In this document: positions 33,724 to 44,399 of the stretch, piece by piece
Layout: each line of letters starts with the position of its first letter
How positions within the stretch are numbered: position 1 is the stretch's first letter
The notes under the pieces: generated by a model
Database searches by the model: none
What the model saw: only the letters and a program-made list of their open reading frames with translations
Told to the model about the DNA's origin: nothing
Made by a program: the position numbers and the translations under genes
Source of the DNA: Helichrysum umbraculigerum
Taxonomy: Eukaryota > Streptophyta > Magnoliopsida > Asterales > Asteraceae
Assembly: GCA_949592205.1 (NCBI GenBank)
Contig: CATIUR010000004.1
Span: 88,958,337-89,022,336 of the forward strand
Direction of reading: 5' to 3'
Length of the DNA stretch: 64,000 bases

Positions 33724-34703
33724 GTAAGTTTCATGCGATTTCACCGTGTAATTTGTGAGAAATCGATTGGTTTATGTTTTCGAATGTTTTGGTTTAGTTT
33801 TTCACGGATTTGACACAAATTAGTGAGTTATGAAAACTGAAAAATGTTTCTAATGATTATTCGATGCTAATAGAACATGTTTAAAGGGTTTAATTGCTTC
33901 AAAACATGTCTAATCGATGATTTAAAGGTTGATTTCGTTAAACCGTTCATCCTACGAATCGAGATCTAATCTCGCTTCGTAGCCCGCTCCAACGAACCGA
34001 GTCAAGTGATTTCGTTTGATTTCAGTTTAACGAATCGAACCGACCGAACCGAGTCGAATTACTTTATTGACTTTCGTTGACCGAAGCGAAACGAACTTAT
34101 TTCGTTTGACTTCGTTTGACCTGAGCGACTCGAATTCAACTCGTTGAGTCTCTACGAACCGAGTTGAATGATTAATTTAATTTTATTTATATGTTTAATT
34201 CACTTACTTTGACTTTGAGGACTGAATTAACATTGTTGACTTCAGTTGACTTTGTAAAATTAAGTAAATTTTATAAGTTTTATATAATAACTTGTTTTCG
34301 ATTTGAGAATCATTTGATTACAAATAATTAACGAGTTACTCGTTTTTACACTTTTAGACTTACGAACATGTGTTTATAAGTTAAAATTGTGTTAACATTT
34401 AACAATTTCAGTTATTTCATATCGAAAGTCTTTCGACTCATAATGTAGTCGAGTAGCGTGTTCCGATATTTGTCGGCGGTATGATAACTTAAATTGTGAT
34501 TTAACTAACAAACTTTATATAATTTATAGAATATAATTGAAAAGTTAATAATTCTTACTGGTTCAATTAAGATTCAGTGAATTAAGTTATTTAATAGTAG
34601 ACTTAGACGTTTGATGATCTTTTGATCATGATACGTAAAAGTTTAAATTGATTAATGTTTGTTTAGTTAATCTTTTTGCTATTTGTGTAATTTTGTATTA
34701 CAG
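33724..34703 (+). other. Leader intron (intron 1) of the extra gene of D
   Basis: 980 bases from GTAAGT to a pyrimidine-rich TTTTGTATTACAG, ending two bases before the ATG at 34706. It contains CGAACCGAGTC-like words (33950-34160) and the structured motif at 34421-34480. Introns in plant leaders often raise expression; that role is only inferred here. Confidence 0.55.
34421..34480 (+). ncRNA. Conserved structured motif, copy in intron 1 of the D extra gene
   Basis: 60 bases, ATCGAAAGTCTTTCGACTCA to GTCGGCGGT. Stems: TCGAA/TTCGA, CGACT/AGTCG and CCGA/TCGG. Matches 37125-37184 and the reverse strand of 24559-24616. Confidence 0.5.
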
Positions 34704-36917
34704 ATATGGCAAACAGATCTTTCGAGAAGGGTCACAACATACTAGTGAACCTAGATCTGAACGAGCGCGGTGATGAGCGCTTTGAGCAGATTCTGACTTA
34801 TTTAGCACGATCGAGAATTCGATTTGCTATTACCTAGTCACCGCCGCTGAACAGAGATCTTACACAGTTTTGGAGAAACATTGTGTATGATGCTGCTGCG
34901 AATCCTCCAACGATTCGTACAACGGTGAATCAGCATCCTATCTCTTTTACTGCTGCTGACCTTCGACAGCTTTTACGTTTAGGAACAGTCGAACAAGACG
35001 CGGGTATTCATCCTTATTCTGCTGATTTTATTGAGGGTGCTTTGGGTCGTACCGGATATTCTGGACCCAGGAGAGGATGCCAGTTTGTCAAGGCGTTTAT
35101 TCTAGGCCAGTGGAGGTTCCTGTTCACGATTATTGTTTCTATTTTTGGGAACAAGAAGTCAGGATTAGATGAGCTCAGTCCAGAGCTTACGTCTGCTGTA
35201 CTATCACTAGTTTACAATAAACCATACAGTTTCTCTTCTTACATCTTCAATTCTTTCATCGGACAGATTACAGGAGCTGTGCGAACGCAGTTTATTCTTT
35301 ATCCCCGATTCTGCATGCTTCTGATTCGCAATCAAGTTCCGAACCTACCTGCTTATCAAGCTGATTTTCATGTTGAGAAGATAGGGTTGAGAGGTTACAA
35401 CGCTTGTTTTCTCTTATCCAAGCGTAAAGATGACATCAAACCGGAGGCTGCTGATCTTTTTGGGCATCTTCTTGATGTTGATTATGTTGCTCCACCAAAC
35501 AATGGTTGGATGGATGCAGGAGCTCAACCTCAAGCTCAAGCTCAACAGCAACTGCAAGCTCAACAACAACCTCCAGCTCCAGTTCCAGAAGCAGCTGAGC
35601 AACAAGAGCTCATTGAGGATGTTATACATCAGGCTGCACAACAAGGGGAGCAGATTATACCTGAGCTAGCTGCTGAGGTTTTACATGAGGTCTTAGTACA
35701 GAACGATGACGCTCATGATCCAGTTTTGGTTGCAATTGAACAGTTTAAGGTAATGTTTGTTATATATAATAATTCAATTGTTAAAATTTATTATCTTTTT
35801 ATCATCACATGTGCTTACTCATGAATAGGATACTGAAGTTGTTGACCTAGAGGTTTTTTAACCTGAGGGTACACAAGGTCAGAGGGGTGCTGGTCCATCT
35901 GTTCCTTTTAGGAAAGATGGTGATACATCATCTGATTCAGATTCTGAGGAAACCACAGATGATGATGCGCTGAGGGTTTTAGAACCGACTGAGCGAGGAA
36001 AGCGAAAGCTTGTAGATGAGGATGATGATGCAGAGGTTCAACCTCTTAGGACTACACGTAGGAAGCGTGTTAGGACATCTACACCTGAGCTTTCGATTGG
36101 AAACATGCCAGGTTATTTATTTTATTACTAATAGTAGGTTGTAAATTGTGACATAGAGACTGAGATAGATCTTTTCTATAACAGTTGCTAGGGAACGACA
36201 GTCTGCTATGTCGAAACCTATGATGCAACGACCGACTGCTCGTATATCTGAAACCTCAGAGCAGGTTAGAGATATAAGTATTGTTATTGCAGTAGAACTT
36301 AATTAGAGATTGAGACAATTAATTATGTTAGTGTTACTAATTTAAGTTGAATATAGGTGTCAGGTATGACTGGTCGGTTTACGACAAACAAGGCAGCTCG
36401 TATTGCAGCTGGTATGTTGAGTGATGCGTTTGATAAGATGGTCCATCAAGTGGGACAATCTTCTTCTGCTCAAACTGCACAACAAACGCCACCGCCAGTG
36501 AAAGCTTCTATACGGATATCTAGCTTGGAATCTTGAGTTCAAACTCTTGAAGCTCATAATGTTATCCTTGCCAAGGAGTTTACTGAGCAAGGTCTGGCTT
36601 ATACTGCTCTGCTGAAGGCACACACGATGTTGATTAGAGATGCTGAAGATAACCAGAGAAAGCTTGATCGACTTGAGCGTTTAGTGCTAGGGTTGACAAA
36701 GGACAAGCCTTCTCAGGGGGAGATTCTGGCATATCATGAGGCCTGCAGAGAAGATGAGCTTAGGAAGAAGCAGAGACGAGATGAAGATGATGATCCCAGT
36801 GCACGGAAACAGAGTGAGCCGACTGGTCCTCAAAGACTAGTGAGCGAGCTACTACTCAAGGGGAGTCTGAGTCTGCTGGTGATGGAGTTGGTACAAGTAC
36901 TGGTACAGGTGAAGATG

Positions 36918-37570
36918 GTAAGACAACTTAGACTTATGTAGTTATTTGTACTTAGAATTTAGTCGAATTATGATTGTAAATTATAATTGTAACTGAATAA
37001 TTGTAACTGAATAATTGTAACTTAATATTTTGGTAATATATTCGGCTTGAGAATTATTATTACAAGTTAAATATATTAGGAATTATTTAAGTTAGTTGAT
37101 TTTGAAAAGTTGAATAAATTACTGATCGAAAGACTTCCGACTCATTGAGTAGTCGTGCGGCGTGTTCTGATTTATTTCAGCGGTCAAAGTTTATTTCAAC
37201 TTACACATGTTAGACTTGAGAGTTTTTATAACTGACAAGTTAAATATGTAATATTTTTTGCTAGACAAATGATATATAATTTAGTACTTAGATTAATATT
37301 TCAATTAAATCTTAGAAATTATATAAGATAATTAATAGTAAATTTAAATGCTTGGTGATTATTCAAAATGCATTAGAATTTAAATTTAATTAATATTTGC
37401 TAAGTATCTTAATAAGACTTAAGAATTTTTGGTTGATTCAGGGTAATCAATAAAAATTTTATAAGTTATATAATATGGTTATATCACACAATTGAGATAA
37501 ATAAAGAGATTCTTAGATTGATTCAGAGAAATCAATGAAAGAATTTATATTATTAATTTGATTTGTGTAG
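36918..37570 (+). other. Intron 5 of the extra gene of D
   Basis: 653 AT-rich bases from GTAAGA to TTGATTTGTGTAG. It holds the second intronic copy of the structured motif (37125-37184). The reading frame continues across it if the frameshift near 36833 is allowed for. Confidence 0.55.
37125..37184 (+). ncRNA. Conserved structured motif, copy in intron 5 of the D extra gene
   Basis: 60 bases, ATCGAAAGACTTCCGACTCA to TTCAGCGGT. The second stem (CGACT/AGTCG) is kept, and the third stem is CTGA/TCAG instead of CCGA/TCGG, a compensatory pair change. Confidence 0.5.
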
Positions 37571-38645
37571 GTATGGAAATGCTAGAATTGAGTGACTCTG
37601 AAAGTGATCTTCTTGATGAAATCGATGAAGAAATTGATTTTGATCTTGAAGAAGGAGAATTTTTACTACCTGAAGATTAGACTGCTGTACCTAAGAATGT
37701 GCAAGACATTGGTGTAGATCCAGATGTAAATATTGATGAACATCATGTGAGCCCATCTAGGACAGAAGTTATTATTGAAAATGATCAAGGTCCAACAGTT
37801 GTCAATGTAGATGAAGAAATCGATGACTCAACCGATTCTGAAAATGATGAAACTTTGATTCCTACCAAGAATCCAACTGTTTTCCTTAGGAAACTTCCAA
37901 AACAGAAGAAGAAGGTTGGAGTTTCTGAAGTTGATATAACTGGGAAACGGGAACCTAAAAGAGGGATTGTTGGATGGTACTTTGACTCTGAACTGAAGTT
38001 TTTCGCTATCAAAAGGTTTGACGGAGTTCAATATTTTGAGAAAAAGCTTGCAGTATTTAGTTCTTTACCAAGATTTGAAATTATAGATTTGGCTAGATTA
38101 GAGTTGAATAACCCGAGTGATGATGATTATGCTAATTATGTTGAAAGAATAATCAGAACTGAGGTAAGAACAAAGAAGTTTGAAAAGATTAAGCCAAGGA
38201 AAGGAAAGACAATCAAATTGAAGGAACGAAGTCAAAGGACTGGAAGGAAAAGGAGAAAGAAGGTTTATCCAGCTGTTAGGTGTGTTCAGCAGATTCCACT
38301 GAAGAAAATGCCACAAGATATTCTGGGTAATATGAAGAGATGGCACGTGGATTCAGAGAATGGAGAAGCTGTCATGGTTGAAGCTGATGATGAGGTTGAA
38401 GGTGGTGAAAGAGAAATCTTTAGAGTTTATCACCATCGACACCTAATGAACATGTCGAAGAAAGATTTGATAAAGTTGAATGATAATAGAATCTTGACGA
38501 CAGAAGCATGGGGTGATTTAGCGCGTGATTATCAAATGATGGTTAAGACTTGTATCAAATTGAAGATTTATGCTGGAAGTAAAATTTACAAGTGAAGATC
38601 AAAGACAACTTGAAGACATAGTAGCATAGACGCTAGAGCTATTGT

Positions 38646-38657
38646 CAAGGGGGAGTC
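38646..38657 (+). other. Polypurine tract of element D
   Basis: CAAGGGGGAGTC leads straight into the TGTTGGGACA start of the 3' LTR. Confidence 0.85.
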
Positions 38658-39274
38658 TGTTGGGACATGTATTTGTGACAACAGATCTAGCTTGTAATAG
38701 TACTAGTAATTATTGTAATCAAGTGTGTACAATTGATTTTGAATTGTAATAATTGATAAGATATTAGTTTGTTGTTAATTTTCGTTAAATATATAAGTAA
38801 GATAAAGTGTTAGACGAATATCGAGAATGAAAATGCAAACTAAAGTCTGTCTGCGAGATGAGATCTCAAGTCGCAGGATTGAGTTCTGCGAGTCGAGATC
38901 TGGGCTCGCAGAGGTGGCAACGAACCGAGACCAGAATGGGCTTGGTTTTGGGATGCGAAGTCAGTCGACTCGCAGAGCCCATCGGGCTGCGAGTCGAGTC
39001 GGCAGAAATCGTATATATACAAAATTAGGTTTAAACCATAAAAAAACTTTTGCCATTCGTTTTTTCCAGAGCATATAATCGAATTCTAAGCATTCTAAGG
39101 TTAGGTATTGATCGATTAACATTAATTAATCGATACAAAACCTTGTTGAGTAATCAATTCGCTATTATCTTGCGTAACAGTTCGTTCACAATCCGTGAAC
39201 CAAGTATTGAGGAATTCCGCGCCTTAATACCTAAAGATAACCTCGTTATCGATCCATAACACACGGGACTTACA
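38658..39274 (+). repeat. 3' LTR of element D
   Basis: 617 bp from TGTTGGGACATG to GGGACTTACA. It shows the intact target into which element B inserted (after base 13) and carries the GCGAGTCGAG cluster and TATATATA box. Confidence 0.93.
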
Positions 39275-39506
39275 GTTAATGATGGGCACTTTTGTCTTGA
39301 AATCTCATTTTGATGCCTTGAATCTTCAAACGTGTGTGGAATCTTCGTTTTGCATCCGTTTTGCTTGATTTTCATCGTGCAACTTTGTTTTGACCATCTT
39401 GGCATAATACTATTGATTTTTAATGTTTTTGAGTTAAAGTGCCAAGAAACGTTCCAGAATGAGAGAGATATCGGTAGAAAAACGTGACTTTTTACGCGAT
39501 ATCAAT
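39275..39506 (-). repeat. Fragment of an Athila-like LTR, minus strand
   Basis: On the minus strand the stretch starts TGATATCGCGTAAAAAGTCA, close to the TGATGACACGCAAAAAGTCA start of LTR C and to the LTR at 42944. Element D inserted into it, so the rest should lie left of the window. Confidence 0.5.
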
Positions 39507-40175
39507 ACATGTCAGAAATGACCATATACCTGTGATTAGCAAGCTACTGACAGATCAGTTATGTCTAATCCAGTAATGAACCCTATTGTTTGCACCCCTA
39601 TGACCACTAAAATAAATATTTATACATATATACCATATCCGCATTTAAAATATGTAAGTGTACATACCAATTGGTGGCAGTGTATCTCCAAGTTACTTGA
39701 GTCTCCAGTATTTCTAACGTACATACCCATACCTGTGTCAACCCCAGGATTCTTCTTCCTATTTTCGGTACCTATTTGTGATCGCTTCCTCCATTCTGGT
39801 GTCATCCATGACTCTAGAATTCCTTCACAATCTTCTTGGTCAACAAAATCAGGACAACACTACTAAATATAACCAACAAAAATTAACATAAAACTCAGCA
39901 CTTAAATCTACTATAAACCACCATGATAATACATTAAACAATAACGTAATAAAGTAGTCCAACTAGAAATATAGTGGTGGTGTTCAAACAATAACTTCTT
40001 CATTTATTCTAAGTAAATCGTACCTGTGTAAGCTTGGGAGGTATTCGAAGAACCACTAGTGTGAACGATGCTTGAAGACCAAGGACAGTGAGTGGTGGTG
40101 TTAACCTTGGCGATGGGGTGCATATGTGAGGCGGTATCGACGATGACTACGTGAAATAGAGGGAGAAGGGAAAAT
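39507..40175. other. Unassigned spacer with a possible transposase remnant
   Basis: No intact gene. On the minus strand at about 39850-39620 a broken frame reads WMTPEWRKRSQIGTENRKKN and then NTGDSSN, which faintly recalls plant Ptta/En-Spm-type transposase proteins. A simple ATATACATAT stretch lies near 39622-39650. The similarity is weak and from memory. Confidence 0.3.
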
Positions 40176-40583
40176 TGTAGGTCCTTTAGGTCAGGATCTA
40201 TCAGATCGCCACTCGATTACAAGTGCGGAATCCAAGTAATCGAGTATTGAACGTTTAATCAAACACGAAACACACGAATAACAAAAGCTTTTGAATTATA
40301 TTGATCATTTTCGTATAAGCTTTACACTGATAACTCTCACATATACGACTCACAAGTGTAGGGTTTCGTCAACCCTCAAACTGAAACCTAATCGACCTAT
40401 TTATACATTTCAGTTTCCACCTTGGCGACACTAGCCAAGTGTCGCCTATAGCGACACTGGCTAAGTGTCGCCCAATCACAAGAAGTGTCGCCTAATGACA
40501 CTTAGGCAAAACATATTTCACTCAACAATTCATTTACAATCCAAAACTAATACAGATCTTGACCAACTGTCGCACCTCCAACA
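40176..40583 (-). repeat. Probable solo LTR of a Copia-like element, minus strand
   Basis: On the minus strand it runs TGTTGGAGGTGCGACAG to GACCTAAAGGACCTACA, 408 bp with TG and CA ends. It has a GCGACACT/AGTGTCGC palindrome cluster (40424-40500) and then a TATAAATA-type box at about 40398-40406 in the right order for an LTR promoter. No 5-bp duplication is found, so the left edge may be wrong or one flank was lost. Confidence 0.5.
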
Positions 40584-42944
40584 GTCACGGTCGTTTTCGC
40601 AACAGAAGGAGATACGACGGGGGTAAGTTTTAAAAATTTATATTTTGCTGGGGACCTAAGTTCTACTAAAGCTGTATAACAGTAGTATGACCTAGGGTCA
40701 TTCTAAAGAGTTGATCGCTTCGTGAAACGACTTGTCGAGATGAACAGTTCAGTTTAGCGATGGGTTTTTTTTTAAATACTTTTGAGTGGGGGTTTATACT
40801 TAGGTCCCAATTAAAATTAAACTAAATAAATAGTAAATAAAAGATAGGTTTAAATCAGTTATGGAGGAGAGTGCTTGTTATGACTTTGTTAGCTTATATG
40901 TGGGGTGATGCTGTGTTAGGGTTTTAATATTTGAGAACGTCTTTTAAAGATTTGTGTCTTGCTTTCACTTAAATAACTTGTAGTGTAAACACTAGCACCC
41001 TAGTAATCAGGTGAGCCGATTAGTATGTCACTGAGTACTAGGCTATCGAGAGTATGATCAGATCGGACTGCGTTGAAACCCTCCACACCGTCTCTTAACG
41101 AGACCAAGTGACCCTCCAGATGGGGTGCAGGAATAGGGCGACAGTCCGCAATTTATCCACTGACCTTTCTTTAACACATACAAGATATCTAAGCTAGGCA
41201 AGGCACTTAAGATTTAAGACAGGTGGTGACTGCTAACTTATACATTAATGGTAATGATTGAGCTCAGCGTTATTCGGCTGTGATACAGTCTTCGACCTAC
41301 AGGGTTTTTCACAGCTTCCATGTATTTGTACTCCACCAGAGGTGTTTTCAACGCTATACAGTGTATTCACCCGTATTACGGTCTTTCCTGGATCACAGAC
41401 TATGCCAGGTTGCAATACAGTGTACGGACTACGACCTTTCCATGGCTTCCACATGTTTGTACTCCACCAGAGGTGTTTCCAACGCTAACCGGATACTCAG
41501 TCGTTTTATGGCGTTTCCTGTATTACATACTTTACGGCCATTTGATCTCAATATATCTAAGCTTGTATTACAGTAAAACCATCTATGATAGCTAAACAAC
41601 CCGTTCACTTTAATAATTCAATCCCAACAAATCCCTAATTAATTAACGGTGTACTATACGATAGGTTAGGCAGTATTTTCACAGCTTCAGAATCAGACCA
41701 TGTTTATTTTTAGAAAACATAGATAGGTAGTGACCGTTGGACAAGGTTCGCGACTTCTTGCCATAAAGGTTCTAACCACGTTCATTGGAGGAAAGGCAGT
41801 AGTTTAGTTTGAAATCATAAATGTATAGTTAGAGAGTACACCGAGTTTTCAATCGTATATTAAAATAGCATCACCCTAAATATTAACAAGCTAACTACAT
41901 CATAACAAATACAATAGCTAATCTACTCACGAATCATGGCAATGTATCCTAAATCTAACATAACAATAGCATGCAACATTATGAAAGATAAGGATAGAAA
42001 TAACCATAAGTAATGCGTAGATTGAATAGATGCTGAAAGATTACACGGACAAAGCTCCGAAATATCCCGAACAATATTACAAAGGAGATCCTCAAAGACT
42101 TCAACACTATTACAAAAACTACCCTCCGTTAGTCTTGCTTAAATATTAACCAAGATCTAACCTAAAACTAACAAACTAATAAACTAACAAACTAGAGAGA
42201 GAGATAGAGATGGAAATGAGAGGTGTGTTGAAATGGTGGAAATGAGGCTACTATTTATAGGGAAAGGGTAGGAGGTGATGTTCAAGCCTTTAAGCACATA
42301 ATACAAGCACCAACGCGCAAACGGGGGATAGCAAGCCAAGGGGGGGGGAGTCAAATGGCCCCAAGGTGCCAATTACCAAGCACAAAGAAGAGGCAAACGG
42401 CCCCTCTAGGTCCGTATACAGCCCTTATCTCCCCGTATACAGCCTAGGGGGGTGGTTGTTTCGGCCTTCGTTCGCTCTGTACGTTGCTTGTTTCGCCCGT
42501 ATCTTCTTCGCTTGATTCTTGCACCGTTGGATTCGTCTTTCCGTTACGCTCCTAATGACACTAATATTGCCAACTTTGGAGGTGTATAACTTTTGCGTGT
42601 TCCGGAGGACGATCGGTTAGCTTCCAGACTGCACATCTTCTCCATCTTTCATCCGTTTTGCCTGATTCTTTCACCTCCAGTCTTGTATTTTCCTATGGAA
42701 TTATAAAATATGAATTAAGATTTGTTTCCATGAGATAATCAAGAGGGAAATATTTAAGGTGATTGAATTTTCCTCGTTTTGCGTGTAAATCGGATGTTTT
42801 TGGTGACTTTTGCAGCAATGCTTATGATTGGACTGCTTTGGTGATTTTAAGTAAATAATGATTGTTTTAAGATGTTTTCACCAAATATAAGTCCAATAAG
42901 TGCAGAATAATGTACGTAAAAACATGACTTTTTACGTTACATCA
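40584..42944 (-). repeat. Element F: near-complete LTR related to LTR C, minus strand
   Basis: Read on the minus strand it starts TGATGTAACGTAAAAAGTCA and follows LTR C in order: CCGTATACAG words (42412-42446), a TATAAATAG box near 42250, a TAGATTTAGGATA...TTGCCATGATT block (about 41935-41965), the AACACCTCYGGTG block and the AGTGACATACTrATCG block. The AACACCTCTGGTGGAGTACA segment is doubled (about 41319-41357 and 41451-41489). About 2.36 kb survive; the 3' end is lost beside the Copia-like LTR. It is an older relative of element C, probably solo or truncated. Confidence 0.7.
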
Positions 42945-43376
42945 CCAACTGACTGACACACTAATCTTGCACCAACAAAAACATACGAGGGGTAGAGAGA
43001 CTAAAATGGATCTGATGAAAATTAGGTTTTGGGAGAAGATTTGGGGAAAGTAGATTTTGGGGGAACATTTGGGGGGAGATTTGAGATTTTCACCAAATTT
43101 TGGATTTGGGGGGAACTTTTCACCGATTTTGGAATTGGCCGGGGACAAATTTCACCAATTTTTGATTTGGGGGAACAAAAGACAAACACAATTTTTTCAC
43201 AACTCTAATTCTTATTATTAAAAATAATTCGTGCATAAATTTTTATATTCATTGCCTTGGATTGGGTTCGACTTGTGTTATGAAAAATATAAGCTCGTTT
43301 ATTCAACCATAATAACTTGAACTGGAATATTGTTGAATATAAAGTTTATAACCTTTACGCAATGAGTAGTGAACCT
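42945..43376. other. Spacer without recognised features
   Basis: Purine-rich direct repeats of a GATTTGGGGGGAACTTTTCACC type word occupy 43030-43170. No gene or transposon end was recognised. Confidence 0.5.
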
Positions 43377-43748
43377 TAGGGGTGTTAACGAATTGAGCAT
43401 TTAACGATCTACTCGAGTTCAACTTCACGATTCGAGTATAAAAAATTGATGTTCGACTCGGCTCGTTTGGAAGCTCATTTAATTCCGAGTCAAACGAGCT
43501 ATTCGAGTCGAGTTTATATATGAATATTGTATACTTCGAAATTTAAATATATATTATAACTAATAAATTTAAACCTAAGACGTTGAGTACTAATGAGCTT
43601 ATTCGAGTCTGATTCTGAGCTATGGAATAAGTTAATCGATCCCGAGTTCATAAATAAGCAAATTGCGCTTAAAATTTTGGTTCATAAAAACACTTTCCCA
43701 TTACATAAACGAGCATTGAATTCGAGTTACCCGTTTGAAACACCTGTA
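43377..43748. mobile_element. Possible hAT-type MITE remnant
   Basis: It begins TAGGGGTGTTAACGAA and ends GTTTGAAACACCTGTA, imperfect inverted ends of the hAT kind, with CGAGTCGAG/CTCGACTCG-type words inside. No 8-bp duplication is seen. A second hAT-like end, TTATGGGGTGTTCG, starts at about 43789. Confidence 0.3.
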
Positions 43749-44391
43749 CCCACCGAGTACCCCCACCAGGTAAACTGAGTACCCACCGTTATGGGGTGTT
43801 CGTTCATTTGTATCGGTTTAAACCAAGCCAAATAGGTTAAACCAACTGGTTCATTTTTTAAGAATTTAAACCGAACCAAAAAACACAAAATAAAAAACCT
43901 AGGCGAACCAAATTACCATTTGGTTGATTCAGTTGATCGGTTTATTATGTATAAAACTTAGCAAGAAACTAACACTGCCGGCGCAAGGAAACTTGTTTTG
44001 ATAAATCGATCTATTATCTATCCGATTGAGTACACACATATATATACCGATGATATTGTATTTCTTTTGGTGATGTATCAGCCACCAACAATTTCGGTAC
44101 AATCTCGCTTAGGGAGTACCGCAGCGCCAGCAGACTGGCTATCAATGGGTGATGATGATTTGTAATTGTGTGGGCCTAAAACTTCAAAGTTCAAACTACC
44201 TACTAGCATTAGATATGAGTAGTTAAAACTAGTAAATTGTAAGATGATCAACTGTCGTCTTTAAACAACTAAATTTGAAGCTTGGCTTGTTTGGATAAGT
44301 CATTAGCCAAGCCAGCTCATAGTGGGTGAAGATAAATATTAGTCATTCAGTGACCTCATCGGTAATAAAGCATCGTTGATAAGTACAAGTG
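43749..44391. other. Spacer with a hAT-like end, otherwise unassigned
   Basis: Contains short direct repeats of GAGTACCCACC (43755-43795), a hAT-like TTATGGGGTGTTCG word and AT-rich sequence. No gene is supported. Confidence 0.4.
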
Positions 44392-44399
44392 GTCCCTGG
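44392..44399. repeat. Target-site duplication of the hAT element, left copy (GTCCCTGG)
   Basis: Eight bases repeated exactly at 45340-45347. Confidence 0.93.

Larger units (their letters stand above)
33560..38595 (+). pseudogene. Extra multi-exon gene of element D, downstream of pol
   Basis: Inferred exons: leader to 33723; 34704-35749 (ATG 34706); 35829-36111; 36185-36264; 36357-36917; 37571-38595. All introns are GT-AG. Removing introns 2-4 preserves one frame through phases 0, 1 and 0, and the last junction also fits in phase 1. Breaks: TAG 34835, TAA 35859, TGA 36534, a frameshift near 36833 and TAG 37678. The first coding exon encodes a globular part (ITxxPPLNRDLTQFW, FVKAFILGQWRFLF, YPRFCMLLIRNQVPNL) resembling the putative plant transposon protein found after pol in Sireviruses, then a Gln/Ala-rich linker. 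Later exons give an acidic part with a basic RKRVR cluster, a coiled coil and a basic C-terminal domain (VGWYFDSELKFFAIKRFDG). No signal peptide or clear membrane span is seen. Function unknown. Confidence 0.65.
21951..39274 (+). mobile_element. Element D: Sirevirus-like Ty1/Copia retrotransposon
   Basis: D has a 5' LTR lacking its first 13 bases (cut by element B), a tRNA-Met type primer site, gag with two zinc knuckles, pol in Copia order (protease, integrase, reverse transcriptase, RNase H), then over 6 kb with an extra gene, and a 617-bp 3' LTR. A large Gag and an extra gene after pol are features of Sireviruses. The LTRs differ at about eighteen places by eye (about 3%), making D the oldest element of the stack, as its position as host of B and E requires. 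Gag, pol and the extra gene all carry stops. Its own target duplication would start with GTTAA (39275-39279), but the left copy is outside the window. Confidence 0.88.

Noticed and set aside
39560..39866. Plus-strand 101-residue frame at 39561-39866
   Set aside because: No recognisable features; the minus strand shows slightly better, though weak, similarity to a transposase-type protein.
40171..40588. A 5-bp duplication around the Copia-like LTR at 40176-40583
   Set aside because: The flanks AAAAT and GTCAC do not match, so a clean solo LTR insertion is not claimed.
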